Source: Symsagittifera roscoffensis
Lineage: Eukaryota; Xenacoelomorpha; Acoela; Convolutidae
Assembly (NCBI RefSeq): GCF_963678635.1
Contig: NC_087063.1
Span: 2,578,073-2,642,072, forward strand
Direction: 5' to 3'
Length of the DNA stretch: 64,000 nucleotides
Positions 22,690 through 32,549 of this stretch are shown here, one piece after another; position 1 is the stretch's first letter; each line of letters opens with the position of its first letter. The notes under the pieces are model-generated. The model saw nothing but the letters and a program-made list of their open reading frames with translations. It was not told where the DNA came from and did not search any database. The position numbers and the translations under genes are program-made.

Positions 22690-23531
22690 TGGGAATCAGT
22701 TGCCCCACTGACCCCAGTACTAAAGGGAACATATTGCGGCGGTGCGAAGGACAATAACGAGTGAGAAAAGCCGGCCTAGAGATATTGTGAATTCCCCCAC
22801 GTTTACAACATATATAGATATGAAAAGAAGCGTTGCAACTCAACTCTTAGATTTCTTTGGAAGTTTAAATTGCGAAAGTAATTGCGAAAGTATTTCGTTT
22901 TTTTTTGTATTTTTTCTGTCATTTTTTGTCCTTTAATTCTCGAGTGGCAGCTTTTTTGTTGAGACTGAATGAAATCAGATCTGTTTTTTTTTGCTTAAGC
23001 TTGAAGTTGCTAGGTAGAAGTTATTTGAAGCTGTTAGGTAGGAGTTAGGTAGTCTCTCTTACTAGGAGTATTTATTTTGGTAGTCTATATTGTAGCGCCG
23101 ATCCTTCAATGAGGTCATGAAACCCTAAAAATAATTAAATTTTTCCAGATTCATAGGCCCACTTTTAAATTTTTTAGGTTATTTTAGGAATTTTTTTATG
23201 ATTGTGCCCTATTTCATTGAATAATTAATTAATTGTATCATGGTTCAATTAGGGCATGAGCAATTTAACTAACACTTTTCATTTTATTTATTTCGCAGTC
23301 AATTGATCGTTCAAATGAAGAAAACACTTAAAAAGATCATTCGTCTCAACAAAAGATATGCCGCTTGTATCGTATTTACACAAAAGACTTCCATGATCTC
23401 CCGCTACCTTTTCATTTTCCAACAATGAAACAAAAACTACCGTCATTTTAAAAAACACCGCTAAACGGCATCTCACCTTTCTCAAGTGGCTTGAAAGCGA
23501 TTTCAAACCAAAATTTTTTGTGACCATCACC
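22690..23531. other. Unrecognised stretch with one short minus-strand ORF
   Basis: A minus-strand ORF of 80 codons (23,530-23,288) has ordinary composition (LEN.KVAGDHGSLLCKYD) and directly abuts the hAT-like MITE. It may be a piece of a gene into which the MITE inserted. Near 22,995-23,050 a TTGAAG(C/T)TG(C/T)TAGGTAG(A/G)AGTTA motif is repeated. I recognise nothing else. Confidence 0.3.
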
Positions 23532-23959
23532 CAGGGGCAGATTTAAAGGGGGGGCGGACGCCCCCCACCCCCCTCAGGGATTCGACACCCTGCCGACACC
23601 CTGCCACCCTTTGGTACTTTTTATGAAATCCACTTTTGGCCGACCGACCCTAAATTTTTTTCTAAAGGCGCCTTTGGCGCCAATATTTACTAATGTTGAG
23701 GGGTGAGCGCGCGCCGAAAAAACGCAATTTTTTGGTCAAAATTTTCCAAAAAGTGCCTAAAAACGCCTTTTTTGACTGTTTTTTTTTCGAAAATTTACAT
23801 GCGGCATAGAAAATTTTCCCAAAATTGGGGCAAAACAGTGCTTTAGGAGAGCTCAAAAAATCAATTTGGTCGACCTAAAAAAAAAAGGTCGTCAAAATTT
23901 TCGATTTCTTTTTGAAAATCCGCCCCCATCCCCTCGAGAAAATCCTAGATCCGCCCCTG
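23532..23959. mobile_element. hAT-like MITE with target-site duplication, 428 bp
   Basis: The ends are CAGGGGCAGATTTA and TAGATCCGCCCCTG, inverted repeats matching at 11 of 14 positions, with GGGGGCGGACGCCCCCC just inside the left one. The 8 bp before (CCATCACC) and after (CCTTCACC) match at 7 of 8 positions, the target duplication length of hAT transposons. The interior has no transposase. TCGACC followed by an A-run near 23,870 is shared with the gap-cut copy. Confidence 0.8.
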
Positions 23960-24559
23960 CCTTCACCAGCACTCTGGAATGATGAGACACCTGAAATGTC
24001 AAAGAGAACGAGAAAAAAAGACCGTCAACTGCGAAGTCTGTGAAATACAGATCAATCGCTAGCGAATCTATTGAACATATTCTCGGATCTCACGGGTTTG
24101 AACCACTAGAACCTGCTAGAAGATATATGATTGATGAAAATCGTGGAAGGTGATGACCAATCGCACAAAACTACCCTTTAAGTTAAAACAGCTAGGCAAA
24201 CTGTCTAATTTGGCGGAAATTCTACTGAAAAAGTTGAGGAAATGGTAGACCTAATGCTCAACACAACTAGCAGTTTTGCGTGACATAGCAGCGGCTGGGT
24301 TATTGAAAAATTACGAAACGTCAAGCTATGTCTAATAATTGCAGGCTCCTACAATCCACTACCTCAGAAACTGAAGTAGCAGACCTGTAACCTGGTAAAC
24401 GTTCATAAATCAGCAGATCATAACTGTTTTCTTTTTTTGTTTTAAGTCGCCTATCACTACCAACCAAAAACCCAGAACTATACACAGCAGCACAAAAAAA
24501 GCGAGAAAAGAGACTGGTCAGCAGATAAGACATTAAAAAGAACCAAAGCTTTTGAACAC
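23960..24559. other. No recognised gene
   Basis: Plus-strand sequence of ordinary composition that may be upstream sequence of the polymerase pseudogene; I could not identify a domain. A minus-strand ORF of 70 codons (24,533-24,321) has no visible relatives. Confidence 0.3.
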
Positions 24560-24646
24560 TCAGAGAGACTACCAGAGGTCAATGAGCTTTTTGGACGACA
24601 TTGACAAATTTGAAGGACTCGACAATGTACAAATCAACGTTTTCCG

Positions 24647-24881
24647 GTAAGAACTATCAAAATTATTTTGATTAATTATATATAGAAAAAAATCAAATAA
24701 TGGAAAAATAAACTTTGATTTTTTATCAAAAAATGACAAGGGAAGACCTTAGGCATGCATAAAAGTGCGTTTCAGGGCCTGAAACGCACGTTTATGCATG
24801 TATCATGTCTTCCCGAACCATATTTTGATAAAGAAGTCAATCGAGTTAGAATTTTTTTAACAAAATTACCTAGCTTTTCAG
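24647..24881 (+). other. Intron in the polymerase pseudogene
   Basis: The donor ccg|GTAAGA and the acceptor TAGCTTTTCAG|aaa bound 235 bp, and joining the flanks keeps the reading frame (..NVF-R-KLS..FEEDALFP). It contains a large imperfect inverted repeat centred at 24,777. Confidence 0.6.
24700..24855. repeat. Imperfect palindrome inside the intron
   Basis: The arms 24,740-24,776 and 24,778-24,814 are near reverse complements. The innermost 12 bp on each side of 24,777 are perfect (GTGCGTTTCAGG and its complement), and complementarity continues weakly to TTTTTTATCAAAA / TTTTGATAAAGAA further out. This could be a foldback MITE. Confidence 0.65.
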
Positions 24882-24932
24882 AAAGCTAAGCTTACTGTTT
24901 AGGTTTGAGGAGGATGCTCTGTTTCCCCCTCA

Positions 24933-25008
24933 GGCTGCAAATTTGTCACATACGGCTGCAAATTTGTCACATACGGCTGCAAATTTGTCACATACGGCTG
25001 CAAGTTTG
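24933..25008 (+). repeat. 21-bp tandem repeat, ~3.6 units
   Basis: The unit GGCTGCAAATTTGTCACATA plus C is repeated from 24,933. The length of 21 bp keeps the reading frame, adding seven codons per unit within the polymerase remnant just after the intron. It is probably replication slippage. Confidence 0.85.
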
Positions 25009-26003
25009 TAATGAATCTTCTCTTATCGAACGAAAACTCTGAAATTACTATGTGTTGATCGTATATCTCTGTAAGCTGGTAAATTTCGTTCGAAAGAACA
25101 GCCAACTTGAGAGAAACAAAAAATGTACATTAAGCTTTGATGTATCATCATCAAAAGATGTCCCAAGATGTCACCATGAGGTGTGTTATAGATCAGAGAC
25201 TTTGACACTAGCCAAGCCGAAACCCGAATCAGACCAAAATTGTTTCATAAACTTCTCGGCGCGATGGTTCGCACCAAGTGTCATATTGACCTGGATTCAA
25301 TAATTTTACCACCTCCTGGCCCTACAAGCAACTAAAAAAGTTGACACACACGCACACTTTAAAACTATATCAAACCTGCAGCTAGGGTTTACAAAAACAC
25401 CAATCAAATACAAAATGCACAGAGGACCGCCCGCAATGAAGAAAATGATTGAAAGATTGGCGAACGATTTCTAATTTGAACAAAAGGAAATATTATACTT
25501 TTGCAGGTCAATCAGATTATCCAAATGAAGCAGCGGACTTGTGTACGATTTGTCAAGAAGAAATTGACGGCACTGCAGACGTTGTATTAGATCACTGCCA
25601 CTTTTCCCACAAAGCTTCTAGGTTGAGCGCATCGAAAAAAAAATTTAGATAGGAAAAATGCAAATTTCATTCCCGTTTTGCTCACAACCTTGTGTAGCTA
25701 TGACATCTACTGTATAGTGGATGGAGTCTTTACCAAATTCTTACCCGAAAAACAGGTTTTCTTGGATCTCTTCTGCAAAAAAAGCATGTCTAGCTGACTA
25801 TGCCGGTTTGGATAAAAACAAACCAGGATGAAAACGGTAAACTGAAACACCTTTATCGGAGTTCAAAGCTCATAGACATGCTTTCTCCATGTTCATGCTT
25901 TCCTCACTTTGCACTTTCATAGAAAGCCCACTTTTGAACAACTTCGACTAGATGGTAAACTTTTTTGCAGATAAAGTGCAGATAAATCTTCTCAAACAAA
26001 AAT

Positions 26004-26204
26004 TGTTGTGATTTATTTTTAGTTTGTTATAATGACCTTCGGTATTTTAATTAATACCAGTTTAGTTACGACCATCGGTCGATATGAACGGAAGTTCAGT
26101 TGTCCTTTTTAACGTCTTAATTCAACTACTTCCTTTTAACGTTTTAACACCTAAGCTTATGTACATACCTTGTACATAGACACTAGAATTAGATTAGTTT
26201 ATTA
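26004..26204 (+). repeat. 5' LTR of gypsy-1
   Basis: It begins TGTTGTGATTTATTTTTAG and ends AGTTTATTA. It matches 32,349-32,549 over 201 bp with four substitutions, near positions 26,015, 26,115, 26,148 and 26,193. The bases outside (AAAAT) do not recur at the 3' end. Confidence 0.9.
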
Positions 26205-28618
26205 TGGCGCAGTCAAATGATTCGAACGTGCGTGGAATTCCCCCCTTTTGGCCTAATCACACCCTAGAGCCACCGCATGCCTGGACCCAATGGAGCGACC
26301 AATTCCAATTGGCGATCATAGCGAAAGAAAATCTGGATATAGAGAGCCTACATGGACCAGAGATACCGGAGACGCAAATTCCAATTTTGGAACAGGCGAC
26401 AGGCAGCGAGTCGGACGCGGAAAAAGCCAACAGAGAGAGCAGGAACAAAATCACAATGAAACAGTACGAATCCGCAGAAGAGAAACGGATCAACGAAGAG
26501 AAAAGAAAATTTAATGGAATGAGACGAACGGAGGCGGACAAGAAACTGCGATCAATTTTATTTTTAGCCCTAGGGAGCGAAGGAAAAAGAGTTTTTACAC
26601 AAAAGAACCCGAGAGTCAAGATTTTAGCAATATCATTCTCCGAGTTCTGGACTCTACTAGACGCAGCATTTAACAAACCGCCCAATACTACGTTCGAAAG
26701 ATATAAACTTCTAAATCGAAAACAAAAAGATCGTGAGTCGTACGAACAATTCTGGGGAGCGCTGACGGACCTAGCCAGCACGTGCAACATCAAGGAATCC
26801 GACGAGGCAGAGTGGATAAGGGATATCTTCATTTGCAATATGAAGAACACAGACACCCAGAGGAAGCTACTTTCAGCTACCATAAGCCCGTCGGAAGCAC
26901 TTAATCAAGCCCTAATCGACGAAAAGGGATATTTTAATCACCAGAAACTGACAAATATGTCACGGTCATCGACCAACGGGACAACTTTTAAATCGTTTAG
27001 CAATCACAATCATATCAAAAAAGAACCAAGCCTAAACATCGAAAGGAGTAACTCATGCATGAAGTGCGGAAATACATTTACGAAAGGGCACTTAAATGTT
27101 TGCCCAGCGAAGGACATAACATGTAAAAACTGCAACTATAAGGGACACTTCGCCAAATTATGTAAATCACGCAATAAGAGACCAACTGTAAATAATGTAT
27201 CAAATAATTTCGTAAATACTGAGAATTGTACATACACACCTCCGGAAAACTCATGGATGGAAGAAAAAGAATCGTGCGACGTGATAAATGCGTGGAATGA
27301 GTACGGACAGAGTGACGATGACGACTTCTCGGTGTTGAGTGTCAGAACTATCTACGACAATAATGGTCTTGAAACAAAGAAACTTCTGAACCTAGGCATT
27401 GGCTGGGACATGATTGTAAATATGAACATACCGGTAGATTCAGCAAGTCCTGTAAGCTTTTTAAAACAGAATGTTCTTCATGAAATTAAACTAAGATACC
27501 CAAACCTCAAGATACACCCAGTGGAGAAAAGAATAAAAGACCTATACTGCGGATTTACCAACGATACGATCAATATCTTGGGAAAAATCATTGTCAGAAC
27601 ACAATCCAATGGGTGGATCAGCGAGGAAACCCCATTCTTCATAACCGGCGGACACGAGCGTAACATATTGGGGAACGACAATTTACCCAAACTGGGCATA
27701 GAAATTTCGCAGAGGAAATGCCCGCAACCAATCTGCATGATCAGTCAACCCACACTTGAGAGTGAGTACAAAAACTTACCTTCTTTATCAGACAACATTT
27801 TTAACGAGTTTAAGGACTTATTCACTAGAGTGGGGAAAATACCTAACGATCGGAAGGTAACCCATTTTCACACACCTTTTAAACCAATACAGTCCAAAGG
27901 GAGAAGAGTACCACTCCATTTACTCGCGGCAGTGAACGATGAATTAAAAAGAATGGAAAAAGAAGGTCACATAATAAAATTAGAGAAATGCGACGAAGAT
28001 TGCTTTATCAGCCCAATTGTAATCACTCGGAAAAAGGATTCTTCAATAAAACTGGCACTGGATTCCAAGCTTTTAAATGATCAAATTTTTAAAAATAAGT
28101 ATCAAATGCCGAATATACACGAACTGATTGATAACGTGGCACTACAAATTTCAGAAAAACCCAATGGGCGAGTGTGGTTTAGTAACTTAGACCTGAAAAA
28201 CGCATATAGCCAACTTCAACTTTGCAATCAAACCAGTAAACAGTGCAATTTTAGCATAGTAGGCGGCGAAACGACTGGAACGTACCGGTTTCTAATGGGA
28301 TTTTACGGATTAGGAGACATGCCCAATGAATTCCAACGGGTCATGGACTCAATGTTGAAAAATATCCCGTTTACAAATTGTTACATAGACGACATCCTGG
28401 TAGCCTCACGTGGATCGCTGGAAGAACACAAAGCAATAGTGCACAAAATTTTATCAATCTTAGATAAGAACAACATGGCAGTGAAATGGGGGAAATGCGC
28501 ATTTTTTAAATCTGACATCGAATGGCTTGGCTTCAAGATCTCAGGCAATGGAGTACGTCCGCTGGTCGGTAAAGCCGACGCTATAAAAAAATTTGCCAAC
28601 CCCGAAGAATATTTCTGA
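26204..28618 (+). CDS. gypsy-1 Gag-protease-reverse transcriptase ORF
   Basis: This is an 804-residue ORF whose ATG overlaps the LTR/primer-site junction. Gag occupies roughly residues 1-260. Two zinc knuckles follow at C285-C288-H295-C300 and C307-C310-H315-C320, which package RNA. A retroviral-type aspartic protease lies around VDSASP (D412) with NILG near 488. The reverse transcriptase shows LDLKNAY (D663) and YIDD (727-730), so the catalytic aspartates are intact. The ORF stops at the border with RNase H, and the next ORF continues in the +1 frame, overlapping by 26 bases. Gag and pol share one frame here, so the usual gag/pol frameshift is absent. Confidence 0.9.
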   Translation: MAQSNDSNVRGIPPFWPNHTLEPPHAWTQWSDQFQLAIIAKENLDIESLHGPEIPETQIPILEQATGSESDAEKANRESRNKITMKQYESAEEKRINEEKRKFNGMRRTEADKKLRSILFLALGSEGKRVFTQKNPRVKILAISFSEFWTLLDAAFNKPPNTTFERYKLLNRKQKDRESYEQFWGALTDLASTCNIKESDEAEWIRDIFICNMKNTDTQRKLLSATISPSEALNQALIDEKGYFNHQKLTNMSRSSTNGTTFKSFSNHNHIKKEPSLNIERSNSCMKCGNTFTKGHLNVCPAKDITCKNCNYKGHFAKLCKSRNKRPTVNNVSNNFVNTENCTYTPPENSWMEEKESCDVINAWNEYGQSDDDDFSVLSVRTIYDNNGLETKKLLNLGIGWDMIVNMNIPVDSASPVSFLKQNVLHEIKLRYPNLKIHPVEKRIKDLYCGFTNDTINILGKIIVRTQSNGWISEETPFFITGGHERNILGNDNLPKLGIEISQRKCPQPICMISQPTLESEYKNLPSLSDNIFNEFKDLFTRVGKIPNDRKVTHFHTPFKPIQSKGRRVPLHLLAAVNDELKRMEKEGHIIKLEKCDEDCFISPIVITRKKDSSIKLALDSKLLNDQIFKNKYQMPNIHELIDNVALQISEKPNGRVWFSNLDLKNAYSQLQLCNQTSKQCNFSIVGGETTGTYRFLMGFYGLGDMPNEFQRVMDSMLKNIPFTNCYIDDILVASRGSLEEHKAIVHKILSILDKNNMAVKWGKCAFFKSDIEWLGFKISGNGVRPLVGKADAIKKFANPEEYF
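26205..26214 (+). promoter_or_regulatory. tRNA-Ser-type primer-binding site
   Basis: TGGCGCAGTC directly follows the LTR and begins with TGG, the complement of a tRNA CCA end. It is complementary to the last ten bases (GACTGCGCCA) expected of an animal tRNA-Ser, as used by some insect gypsy elements. The Gag start codon overlaps it: ATG is 26,204-26,206. Confidence 0.7.
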
Positions 28619-31600
28619 ACTTCGCTCATTTTTCGGCTCAATAAACCAATATGTAAAGTTCGTCCCTAATTTATCCACTTTAAGCTCCCCTCTTCGACCC
28701 CTTTTAAACAAAAAATCGCTATACAAATGGGATACCAGCCATTCAATAGCTTTTGAGAAGTTAAAAACCGAAATTGTAAATATTGCAGAAAACAGCCATT
28801 TTGATATAAAAGAGAAAACAAGACTGAAAACGGACGCCTCACATTGCGGACTAGGGGCTACCCTAGAACAATTACAGGACGACCAGTGGAAAACAATCGC
28901 ATTTGCATCCAGATTTTTAAACAACCATGAAATGAAATATTCTACCAACGAACTAGAGCTACTGGGAGTCGTATGGGCTACAGAACATTTCAGAAACTAC
29001 CTGTACGGAACAGAATTCCAAATAGTCACTGACCATAAAGCTCTACTATCAGCACTTTCGGCAAATCATGGCAATAAAACGATGCACAGTCGATTGACCC
29101 GCTGGGTAAACAGACTTTTACCTTTCAATTTTAAAATTTCACATTTACCAGGAAAAGACATGGGCTTTACTGACCTCTTATCTAGACTTCCTTCGGGCAA
29201 AGCCCTTCCAATTTCACATTATGACGACGAATTTGTAGTCGCTTCAATCGACAGAATTCAGAACATTTTATCGACTAAATTTGATTCTAAATTACTTACT
29301 GTAAAATCTGTAGATAGACCAACGGTCGCTGTAAATATTAATTCACGAGTTAATACAATCCCATCGGGAAAAGAAAATTCAAGCGACGTGATTGGTCAGA
29401 ATCAGCTGAATAGCTCGTTAGCTTTACTCAATCTCAAGATTATTGCTGCTATCATATCTTGTATCGCTCAGTCGATAAAAATTTGCCACAATAATCATTC
29501 TCGGACAGAAAATTGTACTACAAATTGCCAACCAGTCGATAATTCAAAATTTAATTTCAAAAGTATTACTTTTTCGGACAAAGTCCTTCTACATTTTTTA
29601 CTTCGAAACAGACACCTCATACCACCTAACAAGAAAAAACAAGAACTCCCGATGGACAAAGTGAGTGAACCCCTTTTGATTATCCCCGAAGAACATAATA
29701 TTGCCCTCAAATTCAGAGACGACAAACTTCCACCAGACCACGCAGATCTCTTAAGAAGATATAAGGCCGATCTGAATTTACCGATTTCCCCAATTCGCCC
29801 AGAAAACCACTGTTCGAAGAAATTGCTTCAGATCAAGACGAGAGAAGACAAGGTGCTGTGGGACCTGATAGAGACGATAAAGCGGAATCGACCGATGGGC
29901 ATACACGGGACCTACATGAAGAACTATACTAAAGACCTACACGTGAAGGATGACCTACTCTTTTTGGACAACAAACTAGTAGTCCCAGCTACCATCAGGG
30001 GAACTTTTAATTCAATGTTACACGAGACTCACCCAGGACAGTTCGGGATGAAATCCCTCGCAGAATATTTGTGGTGGCCACATATTTATCGGGAAATCTA
30101 CCATCACGGGAGAACATGTACCCAATGTTTAAAAGCTGGTGAGAACATTAAAGTGATACTAGGCACCAATAATATTTCGAAACTCCCGACGTTGACATTC
30201 GCGAACGAAGAAATCAATTTGGATTTTGCGGGACCGTTGGACGCTAGTTGGGGTAACAACAAATACATTTTACTGTGTATCGACCGCTACACTAAGTTCC
30301 CTTCGGCCAAGATTGTAAATAACACCTCTACAAGAAACGTAATTTCATTCCTAAACGATTACTGTCATCTTCACGGTTTCCCAAGAAAAATTAGAGTCGA
30401 CCATGGGTCATGCTTTCTTTCACACGATTTCAAAAACTTCTGCGATAAATTTAATATAGAAATCATCTACTGCACGGTCGGAGACCACAGATCCAACGGG
30501 CTAGTGGAAAAACTTGTGCACACAATTAAATCGAAATTACTGGCAATGTCATTCGAAATACCCAAACCATCTCTAAACGATTCGATCGAGAAAATCATCT
30601 GGAATCTGAGAATCTCAAAGCAATCGGCGATCGGATGTACCCCGTTTGAAAAGCATTTTAATAGAGTAGCGAACACTAGGTGGAAAAATCTCATGTCCAA
30701 TATTGAACATTTAGATAAAGGAAAGGCTATCTTGTCAAAAGAGCGGGCGACCAACTGGGAACTACACGACGGGGCAGAGGATGGCTATCTGGACGAGGAA
30801 AGGGACAGCACGTCGGACCCAGAAGAAAACTTGCCATTATCTAGGACATTCAGACTTCGCACAAACACGGACGACACTACCCGAACGTTAGATCCACTGG
30901 GAAAAAGAAAAGCAGTAACGGGAGGTAATTTATATAGAAAGGCGTCTAACAGAAAAAATGGGGATCCTTACTTTAATCTAGTTAAGAAGGATATAATCGA
31001 TTCTTCAGAGCACACTGTTACCCTCGACAATGGCCACGTTTTACGTAAATCGGATCTAGCTATAAAAGGAAAAATACTCCCGGGGCCCAAAAAGATAATA
31101 GTTAATCAGACACCCACTGGGCATAATACTCATATTCATTCGAGTTTAGCTGGGAAAAGGAAACTCTCTCCACCGAAGAAAACTGGAACATCATCAGCTG
31201 TCCATTCGAGACAAGGCACCCCGAGAACGGAGATTATCAGTCCAGGGACTAGCGCACCGACTGCGAGCTCTGCCACTCAAGACGCTCCTAAACTTTCTTC
31301 AGGTTCATCTTCCTTAAACCTAGATTCGTGGGACGGGATAATCGAGGATTACTTTGACGATGTGACCAATAATAACGTACCCCAAAACCCCTACTCCGAG
31401 ACTAATCAGGGCTTAAGTATTACAGGTCATGCCGAAACTCCACCTTCGAGCTCAGAAGGGTCAGCAAACAACGACCCACGGGAGATTGAAGTCATACACC
31501 ACGCGAATACTAGCGAAGGATCTCAGGACAACCCTATTATTATAGACAGTATTCCGGAACAGACCACCAGCGTGACTCCAAAAACCAGAAACTCCAAACC

Positions 31601-32015
31601 ACGTAGAAATGTGGGCCCCCCACAGTTTTACGGTTATCGACGATTTATCGACGTGGTGCAAGAGAAAGATGACCAAGGGGCGATAACGTGTGTATTCTCG
31701 CAGGCACCGGAATTGTCTACTTTCTCTGTCAACTCCCCTTCGGATCTTCTGACTCCATTAGCGGAGGCACCCCCTAGACAGATCTTTGTCGCAGAAACTA
31801 CTTTGACATGGTCTTCAAGAAACTCCCTCCCGACGGGCAAACTTGCGGCATCAACTACGAAGACCCAACTTCTAGAAAATTCTTCGACCACCAATTTATC
31901 TGACCCGACCTCAAAAGACTCTTCATTAGAGATGGATAACTACAGCGAGATCTCATCAACTATAGATTCAGATGTGAGAGCTAAACTGGATGAGTTCGAG
32001 GAACAATTCTTATAA
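28593..32015 (+). CDS. gypsy-1 RNase H-integrase ORF with long C-terminal tail
   Basis: This open frame continues the pol region in the +1 frame; counted from the TTG at 28,593 it is 1140 residues. RNase H begins with TDAS (80-83) and has VTDHKALL near 145. The integrase has a zinc part (H477, H480, C509, C512) and a DD35E core at D544, D603 and E639, with the exact 35-residue spacing. About 270 residues of unassigned sequence lie between RNase H and integrase. A GPY/F-like segment (GDPYFNLV...NGHVLRKSDLAI) lies near 805-840, followed by a Ser/Thr/Pro-rich tail of about 300 residues. There is no independent ATG at the start, so expression needs a frameshift, or the break is a mutation or a sequencing error. 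Confidence 0.85.
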   Translation: MPTPKNISELRSFFGSINQYVKFVPNLSTLSSPLRPLLNKKSLYKWDTSHSIAFEKLKTEIVNIAENSHFDIKEKTRLKTDASHCGLGATLEQLQDDQWKTIAFASRFLNNHEMKYSTNELELLGVVWATEHFRNYLYGTEFQIVTDHKALLSALSANHGNKTMHSRLTRWVNRLLPFNFKISHLPGKDMGFTDLLSRLPSGKALPISHYDDEFVVASIDRIQNILSTKFDSKLLTVKSVDRPTVAVNINSRVNTIPSGKENSSDVIGQNQLNSSLALLNLKIIAAIISCIAQSIKICHNNHSRTENCTTNCQPVDNSKFNFKSITFSDKVLLHFLLRNRHLIPPNKKKQELPMDKVSEPLLIIPEEHNIALKFRDDKLPPDHADLLRRYKADLNLPISPIRPENHCSKKLLQIKTREDKVLWDLIETIKRNRPMGIHGTYMKNYTKDLHVKDDLLFLDNKLVVPATIRGTFNSMLHETHPGQFGMKSLAEYLWWPHIYREIYHHGRTCTQCLKAGENIKVILGTNNISKLPTLTFANEEINLDFAGPLDASWGNNKYILLCIDRYTKFPSAKIVNNTSTRNVISFLNDYCHLHGFPRKIRVDHGSCFLSHDFKNFCDKFNIEIIYCTVGDHRSNGLVEKLVHTIKSKLLAMSFEIPKPSLNDSIEKIIWNLRISKQSAIGCTPFEKHFNRVANTRWKNLMSNIEHLDKGKAILSKERATNWELHDGAEDGYLDEERDSTSDPEENLPLSRTFRLRTNTDDTTRTLDPLGKRKAVTGGNLYRKASNRKNGDPYFNLVKKDIIDSSEHTVTLDNGHVLRKSDLAIKGKILPGPKKIIVNQTPTGHNTHIHSSLAGKRKLSPPKKTGTSSAVHSRQGTPRTEIISPGTSAPTASSATQDAPKLSSGSSSLNLDSWDGIIEDYFDDVTNNNVPQNPYSETNQGLSITGHAETPPSSSEGSANNDPREIEVIHHANTSEGSQDNPIIIDSIPEQTTSVTPKTRNSKPRRNVGPPQFYGYRRFIDVVQEKDDQGAITCVFSQAPELSTFSVNSPSDLLTPLAEAPPRQIFVAETTLTWSSRNSLPTGKLAASTTKTQLLENSSTTNLSDPTSKDSSLEMDNYSEISSTIDSDVRAKLDEFEEQFL

Positions 32016-32348
32016 TCGTCATATCAAACCAAACTTATCAAAACAATTTTATAATCTATATTTTCGCCGGACTTTTAACTTTACCTGTAGATACAATTGT
32101 ACATGTTAATGTACATGTTGTGGATTAGTTTTATTTAGTTAGTTACCGTATTCTGTAAAAATTGTAATTCTGTATAAACACCCTGTACATTGCTACATTC
32201 TCTTTCAATTTGTGGATTTTATTTTGCCGCTGTATATTTACCCTCTGGGCGCAGTTTGTAAAATTTCTTCCATCTTCTGAGGGGGAAAAAGGGTGTGTAT
32301 AGAGTTATATAGTTACTTTGCAGTTTCATTTTTTTTCCCGGTGGGAAA

Positions 32349-32549
32349 TGTTGTGATTTGTTTTTAGTTTGTTATAATGACCTTCGGTATTTTAATTAAT
32401 ACCAGTTTAGTTACGACCATCGGTCGATATGAACGGAAGTTCAGTTGTCCTTTTTAACGACTTAATTCAACTACTTCCTTTTAACGTTTTAACAGCTAAG
32501 CTTATGTACATACCTTGTACATAGACACTAGAATTAGAATAGTTTATTA
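32349..32549 (+). repeat. 3' LTR of gypsy-1
   Basis: This 201-bp repeat of the 5' LTR is preceded by a short purine stretch GGTGGGAAA (32,340-32,348) in the place of the polypurine tract. A second purine run, GAGGGGGAAAAAGGG, lies at 32,279-32,293. The sequence after the LTR is the interior of gypsy-2. Confidence 0.9.

Larger units (their letters stand above)
24570..25990 (+). pseudogene. Decayed Polinton/Maverick-type DNA polymerase B
   Basis: Pieces in several plus-strand frames match, in order, the region ahead of and into the exonuclease part of protein-primed family B polymerases from Polinton/Maverick and related viruses. They are FLDDIDKFEGLDNVQINVF (24,580-24,646), FVMNLLLSNENSE, FINFSARWFAPSVI, GFTKTPIKYKMHRGPPAMKKMIERLAN (25,389-25,470), a CTICQEEI...LDHCHF block (25,536-25,605; Cys-x2-Cys then Asp-His-Cys-His) and NANFIPVLL..L..YD (25,660-25,705). 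Such polymerases copy the element from a protein-capped end. Frameshifts and stops separate the pieces, so it is not functional. The polymerase palm is absent, because the gypsy element begins at 26,004. Confidence 0.6.
26004..32549 (+). mobile_element. Young Ty3/gypsy LTR retrotransposon (gypsy-1), 6.55 kb
   Basis: The element has two 201-bp LTRs differing at four sites, a primer-binding site, a first ORF with Gag, protease and reverse transcriptase, and a second ORF with RNase H, integrase and a long tail. The LTR similarity (about 98%) points to recent insertion. The flanks do not form a target-site duplication: the left flank is the polymerase pseudogene and the right flank is the inside of another gypsy element. 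There is no envelope-like ORF. Confidence 0.9.

Noticed and set aside
22463-22843. Minus-strand ORFs running through the N block
   Set aside because: The gap is untranslatable; the flanks show a MITE end, not a gene.
24933-25008. Possible CRISPR-like array
   Set aside because: Repeats are contiguous 21-bp units without spacers, in a eukaryotic pseudogene; simple tandem repeat.
26257-26883. Minus-strand ORF of 208 codons
   Set aside because: Antisense of the gypsy-1 Gag coding region, which is open and has family motifs on the plus strand.
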